Shown: positions 21,408-34,961, numbered from the stretch's first letter. The stretch is 64,000 nt of DNA from Nectonema munidae (GCA_030549495.1 JAUIRK010000926.1:980094-1044093); one strand, 5' to 3'. The notes: generated by a model not told the origin, from the letters alone. Made by a program: numbers and translations.

Positions 21408-23300
21408 CCCTATTAGTGATGTAGTTTCTAAAATAGTTATTGTACAAAATTGGCTGAACCAATTTTCCCTTCAAATTACGTGTCTTTTCATAAAATCGCT
21501 AGATGCATTTTTTGATACCATTTTCATGGAAGTTGAATGATCACATCGTGTAAAAAACTGTCAATCAAAATTAAAATTTTTCAACAAAATTTTCCCATTA
21601 TCTGTAGTTAACCTTATAACTTACGATCTATATTAGATACTCCTTTGAAAATTTATAATTATATACAGTTTTGAACACATAACACTTAATATATTTAAAA
21701 TTTTCAATAATCATAACTACATTTTAGAAAATGTCAATCAAAATTTTGATTGATGGTCAACATCATACAATCATACATAAAATTTATGATTTTATACTAA
21801 ATTAGCGCGATTTCATTTCTGGACTCAGTTTTTGCATTTAGGATGTGCAACTACCTATAAATATCAATCAAATTTGAGGTTAACTTCTAAAAATTGTCTC
21901 CAAAAATTTCCATTCAAATTTTATAAAATATATGTTTTTATACCCGATCGATCTCATTTCTGGGCAGAGAATTTGCAGTTTATGTTTCAAAATTTTTTCA
22001 AAAAATGTTCTCTCTAACAATCAAATGTGCTTTTTACATCTGATATCTAAAGAAATATTTGTGAAACTTAAATAAAATATGTATTTTTATATCAAATTGA
22101 AGATGACGGGTTCCATTTTTGGACACCGTTTTCGCATTTAGAGTTTCAAATATCTGAAAGCTTCAATCAGATTGGCGGTTTGCGTCTAAAAACTGTCTCC
22201 AAAAATACTTATAAAATTTCAAATGAAATGTATGTTTTATACCAAATCAACTGTGCTTATTTTATTTCTGTTCTCCATTTTGGCTAATGCGGTTAAAAAA
22301 TATCGCGAAATGTCAAAGGAATTAGTGATGTATGCCGAAAAATTATTTTTTTCCAAAAAAATTATTTCTGTAAAATTTATTTAGAAAATCGTTATATATT
22401 TATCTATATAGTACAAATATAATTTTAAATATATTTTGGTTTATAATACTTTTTTCAATCATATTGAATATAAGATATTTATTTAAAAAAATAAAACAAA
22501 TAGAAAAGAGTTTTGTGTTTTTTTAAAAGAACATTTTTAAAAAGGAGTATGTATCTTGACTAAATGTAAGATCATTATCCAAAGAACTAGGAAGTGGTGC
22601 AATGATCTAATATATTGGGTGCTTCAAAAAAGATAAAATCATTAAACTTATAGCTTATCAGCTAAGATTACAATTATCATTTCACTAATATGGATTGGAT
22701 AGGATGCCTGAAAATTTAGAATAGGTCAGAATTATCAAAACTGTCATAGATGCCTTAGTCACTATCAAGGTAATTTAAAATGTTAAATGAATTTGTCCAT
22801 CTTTTTCATTTTGCGTGAAAGAGGAAGTCTTTTAGATGTAGAAGGTGGGAAACTTTTTGTAATTGAAGAATGAACAACAGCGCGAATGATTTCATCCTTA
22901 AAAAAACTTTTGAACTGGGATTGGTTGACAAATATTCAGGCTGAATATCTGTTCATATCAGCCAATAATAAAATACAAGGTACAGATATAAAAAGATAAT
23001 ATCATCAAGAAGATTCTTTAGTCAGAAAGTTTTATGAATTTGTAGCCAAAACGATGGAGGTCCTATCGAGATGCCTAATTTACTGACAAATGAAATATTT
23101 TGAGTGAATTAAACCCAAAAGTTGATTTATTAAATAAATTAAAAAAATAATTAACAGCAAAATAATTTACTGCAAGTAAAATTTATTTTGAAGTTTATAT
23201 ATTTACAGGTTTAATCAATGTTTTTACACGTTTAATTAATTTTCATAAAAATGAACATCACCACTAGATTGAGCATATTTGAAACATATATATCACACTA
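21408..23300 (-). mobile_element. Truncated inverted E-family element (E2)
   Basis: Starts with ccctattagtg, the element terminus. It then runs in reverse through the 3' subterminal block (gtcaatcaaaattttgattg), ~145 bp tandem units at 21780-22300, an empty SINE target (22275-22300), and internal sequence, ending with one ~150 bp unit of the other array at 23140-23290. The 5' terminus is missing. No transposase is seen. Confidence 0.7.
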
Positions 23301-23359
23301 AAATATATGTAAACAATCTTTAAAATCTAAGATAAACAGAAGGAGTGAGGGGGAACGCG

Positions 23360-23480
23360 TGATTTAACAAATTTTGCTCAGTTTTTCACATGTTAAAATG
23401 TGAAAGCAATCAATTTTTGATTAAGACAATTTTTTCAAACTGAAGCCAATACTTCTTTCTTATTAAAGTTTGGTACCTTA
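23360..23480 (-). repeat. Repeat shared with the duplication spacer
   Basis: The reverse complement matches 8318-8412 (ccaaactttaataa, ttggcttcagtttga, tttaacatgtgaaaaact, gcaaaatttgt), with about 30 extra bases in the middle here. Its class is unknown. Confidence 0.55.
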
Positions 23481-24456
23481 TTTTAAAAGCATCAAAAAAA
23501 GTAAACTACACGGAATATTAAATAATTGAGTGATTTTTTTCAAAGTAAACTAAATATCAAAAATCTTTCTTAAAGCTGCAATAATGAATTTAGAACAGTA
23601 TAAATTGAGGCAAACAATTAAACAGGTTTAAAAATTGAACAAGGTTTTTCCATTTGATTGAGTAAATAAATGAAGATTAAACTTGGATAAATAGGCATTT
23701 ATATTTTTTGGCAAAATAAATCTTATGTTTTTGATCCTGATTTAACATTAGACAATTTTACTAACTAACTAATTAACATTAAAACCATAATAGGTTTCAT
23801 TTTTTTTCACAAAAAAAAGAAGTTCTTTTTCTGTAATTGAGATTAAAATTCATTAATTTAGCTATATAATATTGAATGCAAAATTAGGAAAAATAAGAGA
23901 CATCGTTTCTAGCCTCTCCTTATATATAACTTTCAATTTAATTTCCATTTTTTTGGATCCTTTAAATTTTAGAACTTTAAGGATCACCTCTTTCAACATA
24001 TAATCCATTTCTTATTATCAATGATTCAAATAAAAAACCGTTAAATGATAATCACACAATTAAACTTGAGAAAACAACATAACATTTTAAAAATTCAATT
24101 TGTAGTATTTTTTTAACTATCATTGACTGTTATAATTTTATTAGAAGTTTTTTGAATTCTCTCAATTTCTACATTTCTTCATATTTTATTGCACCTAATT
24201 TAAAGTTCAGGAAAATTCCCCTCTAAAAATCTCCTTGTTAATATTTTTATAAATTTATAATTTTTATTTTGAATAAAATATTTTTATTTTTAGTTAGATA
24301 TAATTAGTTATTAAATGTTGTAGAATTGTAGAGTTTTTAAATTAAGAAGACGTTGAAGGCAATAAAAAAATAACAAATGTTTAAAGCTCAAATTAAATGA
24401 TGACATTTATAAAAGGATTTCTTCCAAAATAATTTCAAATTTTATTCCAAAATTCG
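23481..24456. other. AT-rich intergenic, no gene seen
   Basis: I see no supported ORF, repeat end or structured motif. Confidence 0.5.
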
Positions 24457-24945
24457 TGCAGTGTTGTGATGCGAATATGGAAATAAACATCGTAAGAAAA
24501 TTTCATGAGCTTGGGATGCCTCTTTTTCTCTTTTGCCCACGCGAAATGTTTGAGCTGAGTTAGTCTAGTGTCTAGACTAAAAGTAAACACGTCTTTTACC
24601 CAAGCTTTCTTTGTTTCAAGAATAATCATTCTGTTCTGAACACTCTGAAGGGAAGATAGGAAGGGGCTGATTCATTTTGCATCATGAGAAAAAATATTTT
24701 GTCTGGATGGAAAGTAACAAAGCAAACAAATGTTCACGTTTACATTCGAAAAGCGTCTGCACAAAAGTAAGGAAGAGAATTGTGCACATCATGCACGTTA
24801 TATTTCAGCATCGTAATATTTTGAAAAACATGCACACTGAAAGAATAGACACACACACTGTAATGAGCGTATACGACACCTATTCAGAAGGAGTGTATGA
24901 TGTTTTGACGGGCCTTTTGGTCCAAATATTTTCGCCACGGACGTT
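24457..24945 (+). repeat. ~490 bp repeat, inverted partner at 38335-38810
   Basis: High similarity to the reverse complement of 38335-38810 across the blocks cttgggatgcctctttttct, gtctagacactagac and gtgcacatcatgcacgt. It contains a palindrome, ttagtctag-tg-tctagactaa. Small open frames inside (24435-24629 minus, 24677-25000 plus) are not shared cleanly by the partner and are not called as genes. Its class is unknown, possibly a MITE or part of a larger element. Confidence 0.75.
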
Positions 24946-27900
24946 TATAGCGAGAGATTTCCGAAGGAAGGACCTTTTGGCAAATATGGTTATGAACTAG
25001 TGTTTATCTAGTTACCTGGTTTTTATTCATTTGATATTGTGCATGTCTTTTCTCATTAGTAGTACCTATTATGACAGTTCCTTCCATATGTAATATACCA
25101 AATCACCAAAAACATAGGTGACAAGTTAAACTCTATTCCAAAAACATAGTTGACCTAAAGATCGACAAGTAACAAGTTAAATACTTGTCCAAAACCTTGA
25201 TACAAAAAAAAGAAAAAATTTGATACAAACCTAAAATATAATGGATTAGAATCCATAACAAAGAGTAGTGTGTAAAACATTTCTAAAGTATTAAAAGGTG
25301 TTGGGGACAAAAAAATAAAATATTTATTACAAACAAAACAGTTGAAGCTTGTACATTCTATTGATCAAGTTAATGAATTTAGATTTGACTTTGTTATAGT
25401 AGGAATTAAATTTCGGATTATTTTCATAAAATAAATTCTTGTTTTTGCTCCAAAACTGAGTGATCTTATAACAAAAATGTTGTTTGGATTTTTCGTATTT
25501 GTATGAGGGAAATACAAAATTATGTGAATCCATTGTAGAGGTTCTAACAAAAATGATAGATAGAAAATTAATTTAGAGTAGGGATGGGGAGTTAAGAGTT
25601 CATTTTAAGAAAGGATGGGGGAAGTAATAAAATTGTAGGGTTTGAAAAAAATTAATTTTGTTGCCAAATTCTCGGGAGTTAATATATTACTATAAGAAGG
25701 AAAATAAGAAATTTAATTCACATGGAAAACAAAAGAACAATGATAGTGAAAAATTCATTTCAGTGCAAATAGAATCATGCGATTTCTAGGATGGACAGAA
25801 GGGCTCTAAATAATGCTTGATATAACACAATAAAACTTGACTTCATAATCTTTCAAAGCAGAACAACTTTTATTTATGAAAAAAAAGAAACAAAAACTCT
25901 TGATAAATTTTCCAGCACTATGGTCATCAACAGATCATCATACTGTTGGCAAATCACGTGCGAGGAAGGAAAAGCTTTTTGATATTTTGCATCCCTCATC
26001 ACATCTATGTGCTTTCGGAGAAGTGTGTTTCGGTGTAAGGAGGTCGAGGATTGTTTTATTTTTTGTATTTAAGTAAAATGTCGACACCTTGATTTTTGTA
26101 TTCTTTTCTAATCATGCGATTTGTTTTCTCATTGATATAAGGAATTTTTACTAAAACTTTTTATTCTTCATAAAAAAATCGGGTTTTATTTTCCTTTTTT
26201 CATGAACAAATGTTTTACAGCCTTTCATTCCTTTTTTCATCCCATTTTATATACACTTTATAATCTCAAATATTTTACCAAAAATGTTGAATCCTTGCTT
26301 TCCTCCATTCAATGGGAAAAAGAGTAAGAAAAATATAAAGAAAAATTATTTGGATACATAATTAAGAAGTCGGATTAATTGCGGGTTAACTATGCTAGAC
26401 TCTTTTTTTAAAAACGCCTTTGGGATATGAGATGATGAAGATACGATGAGAGGTTTGAAAATTTTCATTGTGAGGGTCTTCATAAAAATTATTTAACTTT
26501 TTTTTGGTGTCGTAGTTCGTTTTCTCAGAAAGAGACAAGCAGAAGTTTTATCAGGAAAGATCTTGGCTCCACTGGTTACACATATGGATATGCATGTCGT
26601 TGATGCTTATAACGATTAGTAGAATGCTGTGGTTTCGTAGCTAAAAGAAAGATAAATGGGATGATGATTTGAATGATGATGTTGAGCCGGGATGAAGATG
26701 ATGATGAATACTATTATAAAATGATTGAATGATGTATGATGGCAATGTTTTTATTAGATGATGACGAATAATTATGTTAATAGCTAATTATTATTAGTTA
26801 ATGAGTGATGATGATTATGATGATAATTCAAACGCAATTATTTTACGTTTGATCCATCGCAAATAACACTCTTTTTCTTTAGATGATGACCATTTTTAGA
26901 AGGTCTAAGTTTGGCGTAAAGAGAATTTTGTGAAATTAATGATCATCATATATATTATGTACCATTTTTCCATTTCATTTGATGACTAACTTTTGAGGGA
27001 ACACAAAGAAATATTTTTCCTCAGAATGATGTTATATTTGAAATATTCTTTGTTTTAGGAATAGCTCTACCTCTTTTGAATTATTTTTGTTCAAGTGAGT
27101 AACTCTAGACATTCGTTTCTAACCCGTTTTTTTGTAGTTGCGCGCTTTTATGCTGTTAATCATGAATAGCGCCCGCCTCCTTTTGAGAAATTTTGACTCT
27201 TAGGAACATTATTTCATAATGTTTGAGCTATAGAAAATTTTTAAGCGCCATGTTTCCTATTCCTAGCAACTGCACTCACTGCCTCTCATAGAACCTTCTT
27301 TTCAAAAATACCTTCGAAAGGATTTCGAAAATTAATAATGATTGGTAAGTTAGTAAGCAAATTTGAACGCTTTTATCAACGTTTTGTTTAAAGTATTAAT
27401 TAACATATGCGCCCAAAAATTTTCGTGGTCCACGTTTAAAAATCTTTGCACATAGAGTGTTTTCATACCGCCAAAATTTGCGCTGTTTTGCATCGAACAA
27501 TGAATCAGGAATGTTAGACTCTAGATTTCAGCATAAGGCCTTAATTAATTCTAAGTATATCTAGTATTACATATGCCTCAAACGTTTCTAGTAATTGATT
27601 CCTCTTCCTGGACCCCTATCTGGATAATAACCTCATTCAACCTTCAGATACTAAATTATATTTGTTTGCACGTTTGCATCACGTTTGGGTGTCTTGTAAA
27701 GCTTTTGCGGATCCATCTGCTATACCGTTGTATATTTCAGTGTATGGGTGGTGTCTAATGCCAATATGTATGTATTCATATGGATTTTTTATTGTGCACC
27801 CCTCAGCAGGTGGAGTTTTGGTCTGATTAGAACATTTCTATGTTTTTTTTCAAAAAAAAAGGAAAAAAACTCACGACCCGAGAGGAAAAACTACATGAAA

Positions 27901-28048
27901 GATACGCTGAGCCGAATTTTAAAGATACATTCCTCTGAAACACTACAAATTTCACTTTAAACAATGAATTTATTTTTTAAAAGAACAAAAATTAATGATT
28001 TAACATGTTTTTGAAAATAAAAATCTTAACAGCAAATTTTCCTTTTTT
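24946..28048. other. Intergenic, no gene seen; GAT-rich tract
   Basis: Only short chance ORFs occur here. A GATGAT-rich imperfect microsatellite spans about 26640-26830. I see no transposon ends. Confidence 0.45.
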
Positions 28049-28079
28049 TTACAATAATTTTGAATATTTTGCATGATAT

Positions 28080-29210
28080 TTATACCTCGCTCTGCACATT
28101 GATTGCTTCTGGGAATGTGAATTGGTGTTGCTCCAATATTTTTTGAACAAATTCAAGGCTTTAGGATATTTTTTCAAAACCGAAGTTCCGTTCGCCATTT
28201 TCTTTATGAAATTGTTCGGAAAACCATAACTCTGCCCAATCGTTGACAATGAAATCACAACAATTTTTCAAGTCATTTTTCGTTTCGGGCATCAGAAAAT
28301 AAGCAAGTAATGAAAAAATGGCTCTAGAATTCCACCTGGCATTGCTGATTGGAGGTATTTTTTGATACCCGTTTATTTTCTTCAAAAAATGATAGGCTTT
28401 CTTCAAATGGAATAAAATTGTCATGTCATCTCTCCAACCCCCTTTTTCTTTCATTTCTTCATCTCCATTTTCAAACTTTTCAATCAAACTTTCATAGTTT
28501 TCAATTAAATCTCGGCTGACAAAATAATTTATATCGGATGAAACTGCACTTTCTTTTAATTCTTGGTCCATGACGAGTCTGAGAATTCTATCCAAAATGT
28601 GATGCAGCCATCCAAAAAATTGCGGAACTTCACTTGCCTTACTTTGAAAAATTGTCTCCAACTTCTTGACTACACCATTTTTTCTTCCAGTGTTAACGTT
28701 TGTTGTATCACAAACAATCATTTTTATCCACTTCTAAAGATCGTATTCATTCAATACTTCCACCAGAACATTAGTGATTGTTTCAGCTTTCTCGTCAATT
28801 AGTTGTAAAACATTTTAACTTTATCTCGCTTGTTTTCATTCTTAAGGACAACAACTTGATATTCCAGGCCATTCAATTCACCAGTTTTTCCTTTTTTTCT
28901 CAATTTTTATACTTTTCTATCACTTGGTTAACTTTTCGGTTCACTGTTCTGATTTCAAAAGAAGGAAAATTCAGTTTGATATTCCAAAGATCAATAATTT
29001 CTTCCGAAATTAGTGAAGCGCGTTTGCTTTTGTCTTTTTGGATAAAAGCTAAATGTTAGCACCAACAATATCCATTTGGGAGGGTATCTTGGCAAATTCA
29101 CTGAAATTCTTTTCCACCAAAGAAACACCCCTGCTCTTATGCGAATCTTGACATTTAACTAGATTTTTAGCCCAAGCCAACTTGTTGGAAACTGAATTAC
29201 TTGAATTTTT
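28080..29210 (-). pseudogene. TE-derived transposase-like gene remnant
   Basis: The main open frame (28161-28721, minus, 186 codons) reads CDTTNVNTGRKNGVVKKLE, FGWLHHILDRILRLVMDQEL, GGWRDDMTILFHL and IPPISNARWNSRAIFSLLAYF. This is the pattern D-T-T..N-x-G..GV / HHILDR / ISNARWNSRA of a multi-copy protein family I recall from arthropod and other invertebrate genomes, probably with a transposase-like RNase H fold. Further weak coding similarity extends to about 29210. The remnant looks broken. I cannot assign it to a superfamily with confidence; hAT-like is one possibility. Confidence 0.55.
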
Positions 29211-30591
29211 ATATTAACCCATATTTATTTTTCGTTATCTACAAAAATAAAGATGACTGATCATTTTTGAAAGAAACTGAAGATTAAAATTACATACAGA
29301 AATGAAGATTCGTGATTGATACGTATGACTGGAACCTAAATAAAAGAAAACAAATTTATCGATTTTTTACTTCATAAATTATTTTGAATTGTTTATGTGT
29401 TTTCATTATGATTTTAATATAGGATTTGTTTAGGAAAAATTGTTTCATGGTGGGGGCGTGACATTTTTTGAAGAAAAAAAAATTTCAAATACTTTTACTA
29501 GATTCATATGTAAAAACTCCTCCAAAAATGACATGCACGAGAAAAAATTCCAAAAAAATAGCAAAAGTCATCACCCTGTATCTATCTATTCGTAAGTATG
29601 TATGTATGCATGCATTCGTATGTTGAATGAATGAATGTATGTATGCATATGTCTAGATGTTTTTTTTGTCAGGCGTGTATTAATACAAATATATAGCAAA
29701 GTTTGTGTCAAGAATGTCAAAAATATATATATGCAAATGTATCTATGTATACGTTCGCACTAACAATAAACCTAGCCTAAACCCTACCACTAAAATTTGA
29801 AAAGGACGAACTTCAATTGAAAAAAGACGAACTTAAATTGAAAATCGTATATATGAGAATGATTAAAAATGAGCGAATTTTAGACAATCAGATCCGAGAT
29901 TTTTGTGCAGTTCATCTGGATACCCAAAATTTAATAAATGTTCAATATAACCGGCTCGATTCTTACGAAATTTGATTCATTAAAATTATAAAAATGTTCA
30001 AAAATTTTTATCCAATCTGATCAAAGAATTTGCGCACTCGACCATTATGTGTTAAAAGATCATGACTTTTTAAATATATAATAAAAATTAAAATAATGTA
30101 TACTCTTGAGCGAAGTTTAAAACAAGATGATCCCATTTGATTTTTCAGGATTAATTAGTTCCTATAGCATCAATAGAATTGTTAAGTGATATGTTACGTC
30201 ATTACCCAACTTCATAACACATTTGACCAAATGACGTTTGCGGAATGTGAGGAAGAATACCCGAATTAGAACCCGAATTCAAATATTTAAAAATATAAAA
30301 TTTTGAAACCCTACATTTACTTACAGCGTGGACCAATGAAAAGCCACTCTATATGCTTACAAAATATAAAGTGTTTTGTATAAAATATATTTTAATAATA
30401 ATTTAAATATCCAACTCAAAACTTTGTCTCATAAATTTTATTAGATATACTTACTCCAAATCCGACTTCGCAAACTTGGAGCGGATTTAAACAAATTTCA
30501 GGGTAAATTAAGCTGGCAAATTTATAAAGTTGAATGTTTTTTAAAATCGCTTCAATAATTTAATCATTATAACATTTTGAACAGTCTTTAA
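29211..30591. other. AT-rich intergenic, no gene seen
   Basis: A short tetranucleotide tract (gtatgtatgtatgcatgcat and gaatgaatgaatgtatgtat) lies at 29593-29650. Nothing else is recognised. Confidence 0.5.
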
Positions 30592-30679
30592 CCCTATTAG
30601 TGCTGGGCAAAATTTGTCCGCTCAAGTGCTGGGGGGGGGGGGGGGGTCGTAAAGTGCCCCCCTATTTTTCTCAGATATT

Positions 30680-32035
30680 AAGTTTTTATAAATATTTTTA
30701 ATGTTACATATATATTTCACACTATGCTGAATTCAGTGGTGATGTCCATTTTTTTTTATCAAAATCAATCAAACCTGTCAAAAAATTGATTTATATTTGA
30801 CAGCTCATCTCAAAAAGGAACTTTTTATTTAAATAATTAAATAAAGTTTTTTACGCATGTATACCCATTTTCAAATATGCTGAATTCAGTGGTGATATTC
30901 ATTTTTTATGAAAATCAATCAAACCTGTCAAAAAATTGATCTAAATGTGACAGCTCATCTCAAAAAGGAACTTTTTATCTAAATAAGTATTTAAAGTTTT
31001 TTACACATGTATACCCATTTTCAAATATGCTGAATTCAGTGGTGATATTCATTTTTTATGAAAATCAATCAAACCTGTCAAAAAATTGATCTAAATGTGA
31101 CAGCTCATCTCAAAAAGGAACTTTTTATCTAAATAAGTATATAAAGTTTTTTACACATGTATACCCATTTTCAAATATTCTGAATTCAGTGGTGATATTC
31201 ATTTTTTATGAAAATCAATCAAACCTGTCAAAAAATTGATCTAAATGTGACAGCTCATCTCAAAAAGGAACTTTTTATCCAATTAAGTATATAAAGTTTT
31301 TTACACATGTATACCCATTTTCAAATATGCTGAATTCAGTCGTAATATTCATTTTTATGAAAATCAATCAAACCTGTCAAAAAAGTGATTTACATATGAT
31401 AGCTCATCTCAAAAAAGAAAATTTTTATCTAAATAATTATATAATGTTTTTTACACATATATACCCATTTTCAAGGATGCTGAATACAGTGGTGATATTT
31501 TATTTCTTATGAAAATCATTCAAAACTGAAAAAAAGTGATTTACATATGACAGCTCATCTCAAAAAAGAAACTTTTTATCTAAATAATTATATAATGTTT
31601 TTTACACATATATACCCATTTTAAAGCATGCGTAATTCAGTGGTGAAATTGATTTTTTTTTATGAAAATCAATCAAAACTGTCAAAAAATTGATTTATCC
31701 CAAAAAGAAAGGATCAGGCACGGTTTTTTGAATTAGAGAATTACGTTAAATAAAAGTATAGGGAGATGATGAAGTTTACCGTCTATGGCATTTTACACAT
31801 ATATACCCATTTTCAAGTAGGCTGTTTACTGGTTATATTCCTTTTTTTTAATAAAAATTAGTCAAACCTGACAAAATAATTTAAATATGACTGCCCATGT
31901 CAAAATTAAAATTTTTATTCTTATAAAAAGTTTTTTATACATTTCAAGTATGCAGAATTTAATGGTGATGTTCATTTTTTATGAAATCAATAAAACCTGT
32001 CAAAAATCGATTAAACCTGTAAATCAATGTCAAAT
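30680..32035 (+). repeat. ~150 bp tandem array inside E1
   Basis: The motif tgctgaattcagtggtgat recurs at about 30725, 30878, 31028, 31178, 31328, 31478 and 31628, an exact 150 bp period in the central units, with decayed units to about 32030. Each unit carries tcaatcaaacctgtcaaaaa and a short ctgtca...tgacag hairpin. Related units occur inverted at 37745-38225, in E3, and forward at 42650-42960. Confidence 0.9.
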
Positions 32036-33059
32036 ATATAAACATAAAAATAACTTCTACTTGCAGTATTTCTCTGGTAATTATTTTCTTAATTTATTTA
32101 ATAAACCAACTTTAGGTGTTTAATTCACTCAAAATATTTCATTCTACAGTAACTTATGTAACTCGATAGGACCTCCATCTTTTTGGCTACAAATTCGTTA
32201 TCGGCTCGTAGTCTCTACGTCATATTATAATTTACAGTATGTAATTTTGGTATTCATTCTATGATGATCCTTTCTTGGTAGCTCTTTTTTCATTAGAAAT
32301 TTATATTCTTCAATGTGTGTTCGAAAATTTTTTTATAAGGAAAAAATTACTTTTTTCCTCTCTCAAAGCATTCTGATTAAAGAATCTTCTTGATGATCTT
32401 AGACTTTTTTATCAGTATCGTGTATTTTATTATCAGGCCTGAATATTTGTCAACCAATCTTATTTTAAAGGATTTTTTCTGATAAATCATTCGTGATGGT
32501 GATTGTTCAATTACAAAAAGTTGTCAACGTTCTTCATCTAAAAAATTATCTCTTTGACACAAAAGGAAAAAGATGGACAAATTCAATTTAAATTAAAAAT
32601 ATCTTTATAGTGACTAAATTCTCACATATTGGCACCTGTGCCATTTTTGATAAATCTGACCTATTCTAAATTTTCAGATTTCCTACCCATCTTAGATAAA
32701 TGTTAACTGTAATCCTAGATGATAGATTTAAATATTTTTCATTTGTATAAGAGAAACTTTTTTTTCACAGTCAAAATCTTTTTTGAAGCATCTAATATTA
32801 TATAATTAAACCACTTCCTAGTTCATTAGAACATTGTAGATCTTCCATTTAGTCAAGATACATATTTTTTTTAATTATTTGTTTTGATCACATGTTCTCT
32901 TTTCAATTAGTTTTCAACTTGGTTCCTTCTCTCATATAAATTTTCAAAAGATTTTATAATACTTTTTATTTTTTTTAATAAATATTTCATACTCAAGATG
33001 ATTGTAGAAAGTATTATAAGCCAAAATATACAAAAAAAAAGAAGAATATTTTTACTTAC

Positions 33060-34345
33060 AGAACTGTTTTTCAGGCATACATTACTAATTCAATTGCCAC
33101 TTCGAGATATTTTTTAACCGTATTATCCAAAATCCAGTACAGAAATAAAATAAGCATAGTCGATTTGGTATAAAACAGATATTTATTTTTTTGAAAATAT
33201 CTTTGAAGACAGTATCTAGAAGTAAACCACAAATCTGATTCAAGCTTTCAGATATTTTAAAACCATAAATGCCAAACCTGAGTTCAAAAATGAAACCAGC
33301 ATCTTCCATTTGGCATAAAAACACATATTTTATTTAAATTTCAAAAATATTTCTGCAGACATTAGACGTAAATCGAAAATTTGATTGACACTTTCATACA
33401 TTTAAAACCTCTAAATGCAAAAAATGATTTCAGAAATAAAAATTATCATGGTCGAATTGGTATAAAAACATATATTTCATGTAAAATTAGAGAGAATATT
33501 TTGGGATATTGTTTTCAGACATAAACCGCAAATTTGATTGACACTAGCAGTAAAACCTCTAAATGGGAAAACTGTGTTCAGAAATGAAATCATCATGATC
33601 TATATGCTATAAAAACAAATTTTAGAACTAAACGCAAATTTAATTGATACTTATATGTATTTTCAAATTCAAACTGCAAAAATTGAGTCCATAAATGAAA
33701 TAGCATTGTTGATTTGGTATAAAAAAATATATTTAATTGTAAAATTTGAATGAATGTTTTTGGAGACAATTTTTAGAAGTAAACCGCAAATTTGATTAGG
33801 TATTTTCACATCCTAAATGTAAAAAATGAGTTTAGAAATGAAAACAGCATGATTGATTTGGTATAAAAACATATATTTCAAGAGAATATTTTTGGAGACA
33901 ATTTTTAGAAGAAAACCGCAAGTTTGATTAACACGTATAGGTATTTTCACATCCTAAACGTAAAAAATGAGTCCAGAAATGAAACCAGCATGGCCGATTT
34001 AGTATAATACATATATTTCATTGTAAAATTTGAATGAATGTTTTTGGAGATAATTTTTTGAAGTAAACCGCAAATTTGATTAACACTTATAGGTATTTCC
34101 AGATCCTAAACGTAAAAAATAGTCCAGAAATGAAATTAGCATGGCCGATATAGTATAACACATATATTTTATGTAAAATGTGAAGGAATGTTTTTGGAGA
34201 TCAGAAGTAAACCGCAAATTTAATTAATACTTATAGGTATTTTCAAATCCTAAATGTAAAAAATGAGTCCAGAAATGAAAACAGCATGACCGATTTAGTA
34301 TAAAAACATATATTTTATGTAAAATTTGAAGGTATATTTTATCAG
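33060..34345 (+). repeat. ~145 bp tandem array inside E1
   Basis: The motif ccagaaatgaaaccagcat, followed by gatttagtataaaaaca and tttttggaga, recurs at about 33140, 33290, 33430, 33570, 33690, 33830, 33970, 34120 and 34265. Spacings are roughly 110-150 bp. Unit sequence is unrelated to the 150 bp array. The same units appear in the serpin intron, E2 and E3. Confidence 0.85.
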
Positions 34346-34726
34346 ATATATTTTTGATCAATCAAAATTTTTATTGATATTTTCTAAAAATTAGCCATGA
34401 TTATTGAAAAAATTAAATATATAAAGTGTTATGCGTTCCAAACTGTATATAATTATAAATTTTCAGGATATTATATAATATAGATCCTAAGTTATAAGGT
34501 TAAGTACAGATAATGTCAAAATTTTGCTGAAAAATTTTAATTTTTTATATTGATTGACAGTTTTGGACATGAAGGGGTCATTCAACTATCATTAAAATGG
34601 TTTCAAAAGATGCAGCTAGCGATTTTAGCAAAAGTCACAAAATTTGAAGGGATATGATTCAGCCAATTTTCTACAATTAATTTTTTAGTGAAGGGGGTGC
34701 GTTTTACGCCCCCAGCACTAATAGGG

Positions 34727-34961
34727 ACAAGAGAAGAGGGCTTGAATGAAAGAAGAGAGCTTGAGTGAATGATTGAGTTTTAGCAGAGAAAGCGGAAGAG
34801 AAAAACAGAAGAGACAGAAAGAGAAATAGAATCACTGTGACAGAAGATGAGAAAATCTAGTGGATCATCAACATGTGTTTGCTCAAAAATACTACTAAGG
34901 AGACACTGTGATAAACATTGCTTACTTATTGTGTGCATATTGAAGCAATGGATTATTATTA
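34727..34961. other. Purine-rich stretch between E1 and Tigger
   Basis: GA-rich low-complexity sequence (gagaagag, gaaagaagagag, gaagagacagaaagagaaat). I see no gene. Confidence 0.6.

Larger units (their letters stand above)
30592..34726 (+). mobile_element. Complete-looking E-family TIR element (E1), 4.1 kb
   Basis: The element begins CCCTATTAGTGCTGGG directly after TTAA (30588-30591) and ends with the inverted form CCCAGCACTAATAGGG at 34711-34726; the right flank is ACAA instead of TTAA. Inside, in order: a duplicated end motif (gtgctggg) and a G16 run, ~10 units of a ~150 bp tandem repeat, about 1 kb of unique AT-rich sequence, ~8-9 units of a ~145 bp tandem repeat, and a 3' subterminal block. 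No transposase ORF is present, so it would be non-autonomous. The CCC...GGG ends with TTAA fit the piggyBac superfamily, but the assignment rests on ends only. Confidence 0.7.

Noticed and set aside
24677-25000. 107-codon ORF as a gene
   Set aside because: Overlaps a repeat whose inverted partner does not preserve the frame.
29593-29650. Functional repeat array
   Set aside because: Short imperfect tetranucleotide microsatellite only.
30631-30646. G-run as a regulatory quadruplex
   Set aside because: A single homopolymer run with no spaced G-tracts beside it; similar runs occur near TE ends at 47029 and 63562, so it is more likely replication slippage in TE termini.
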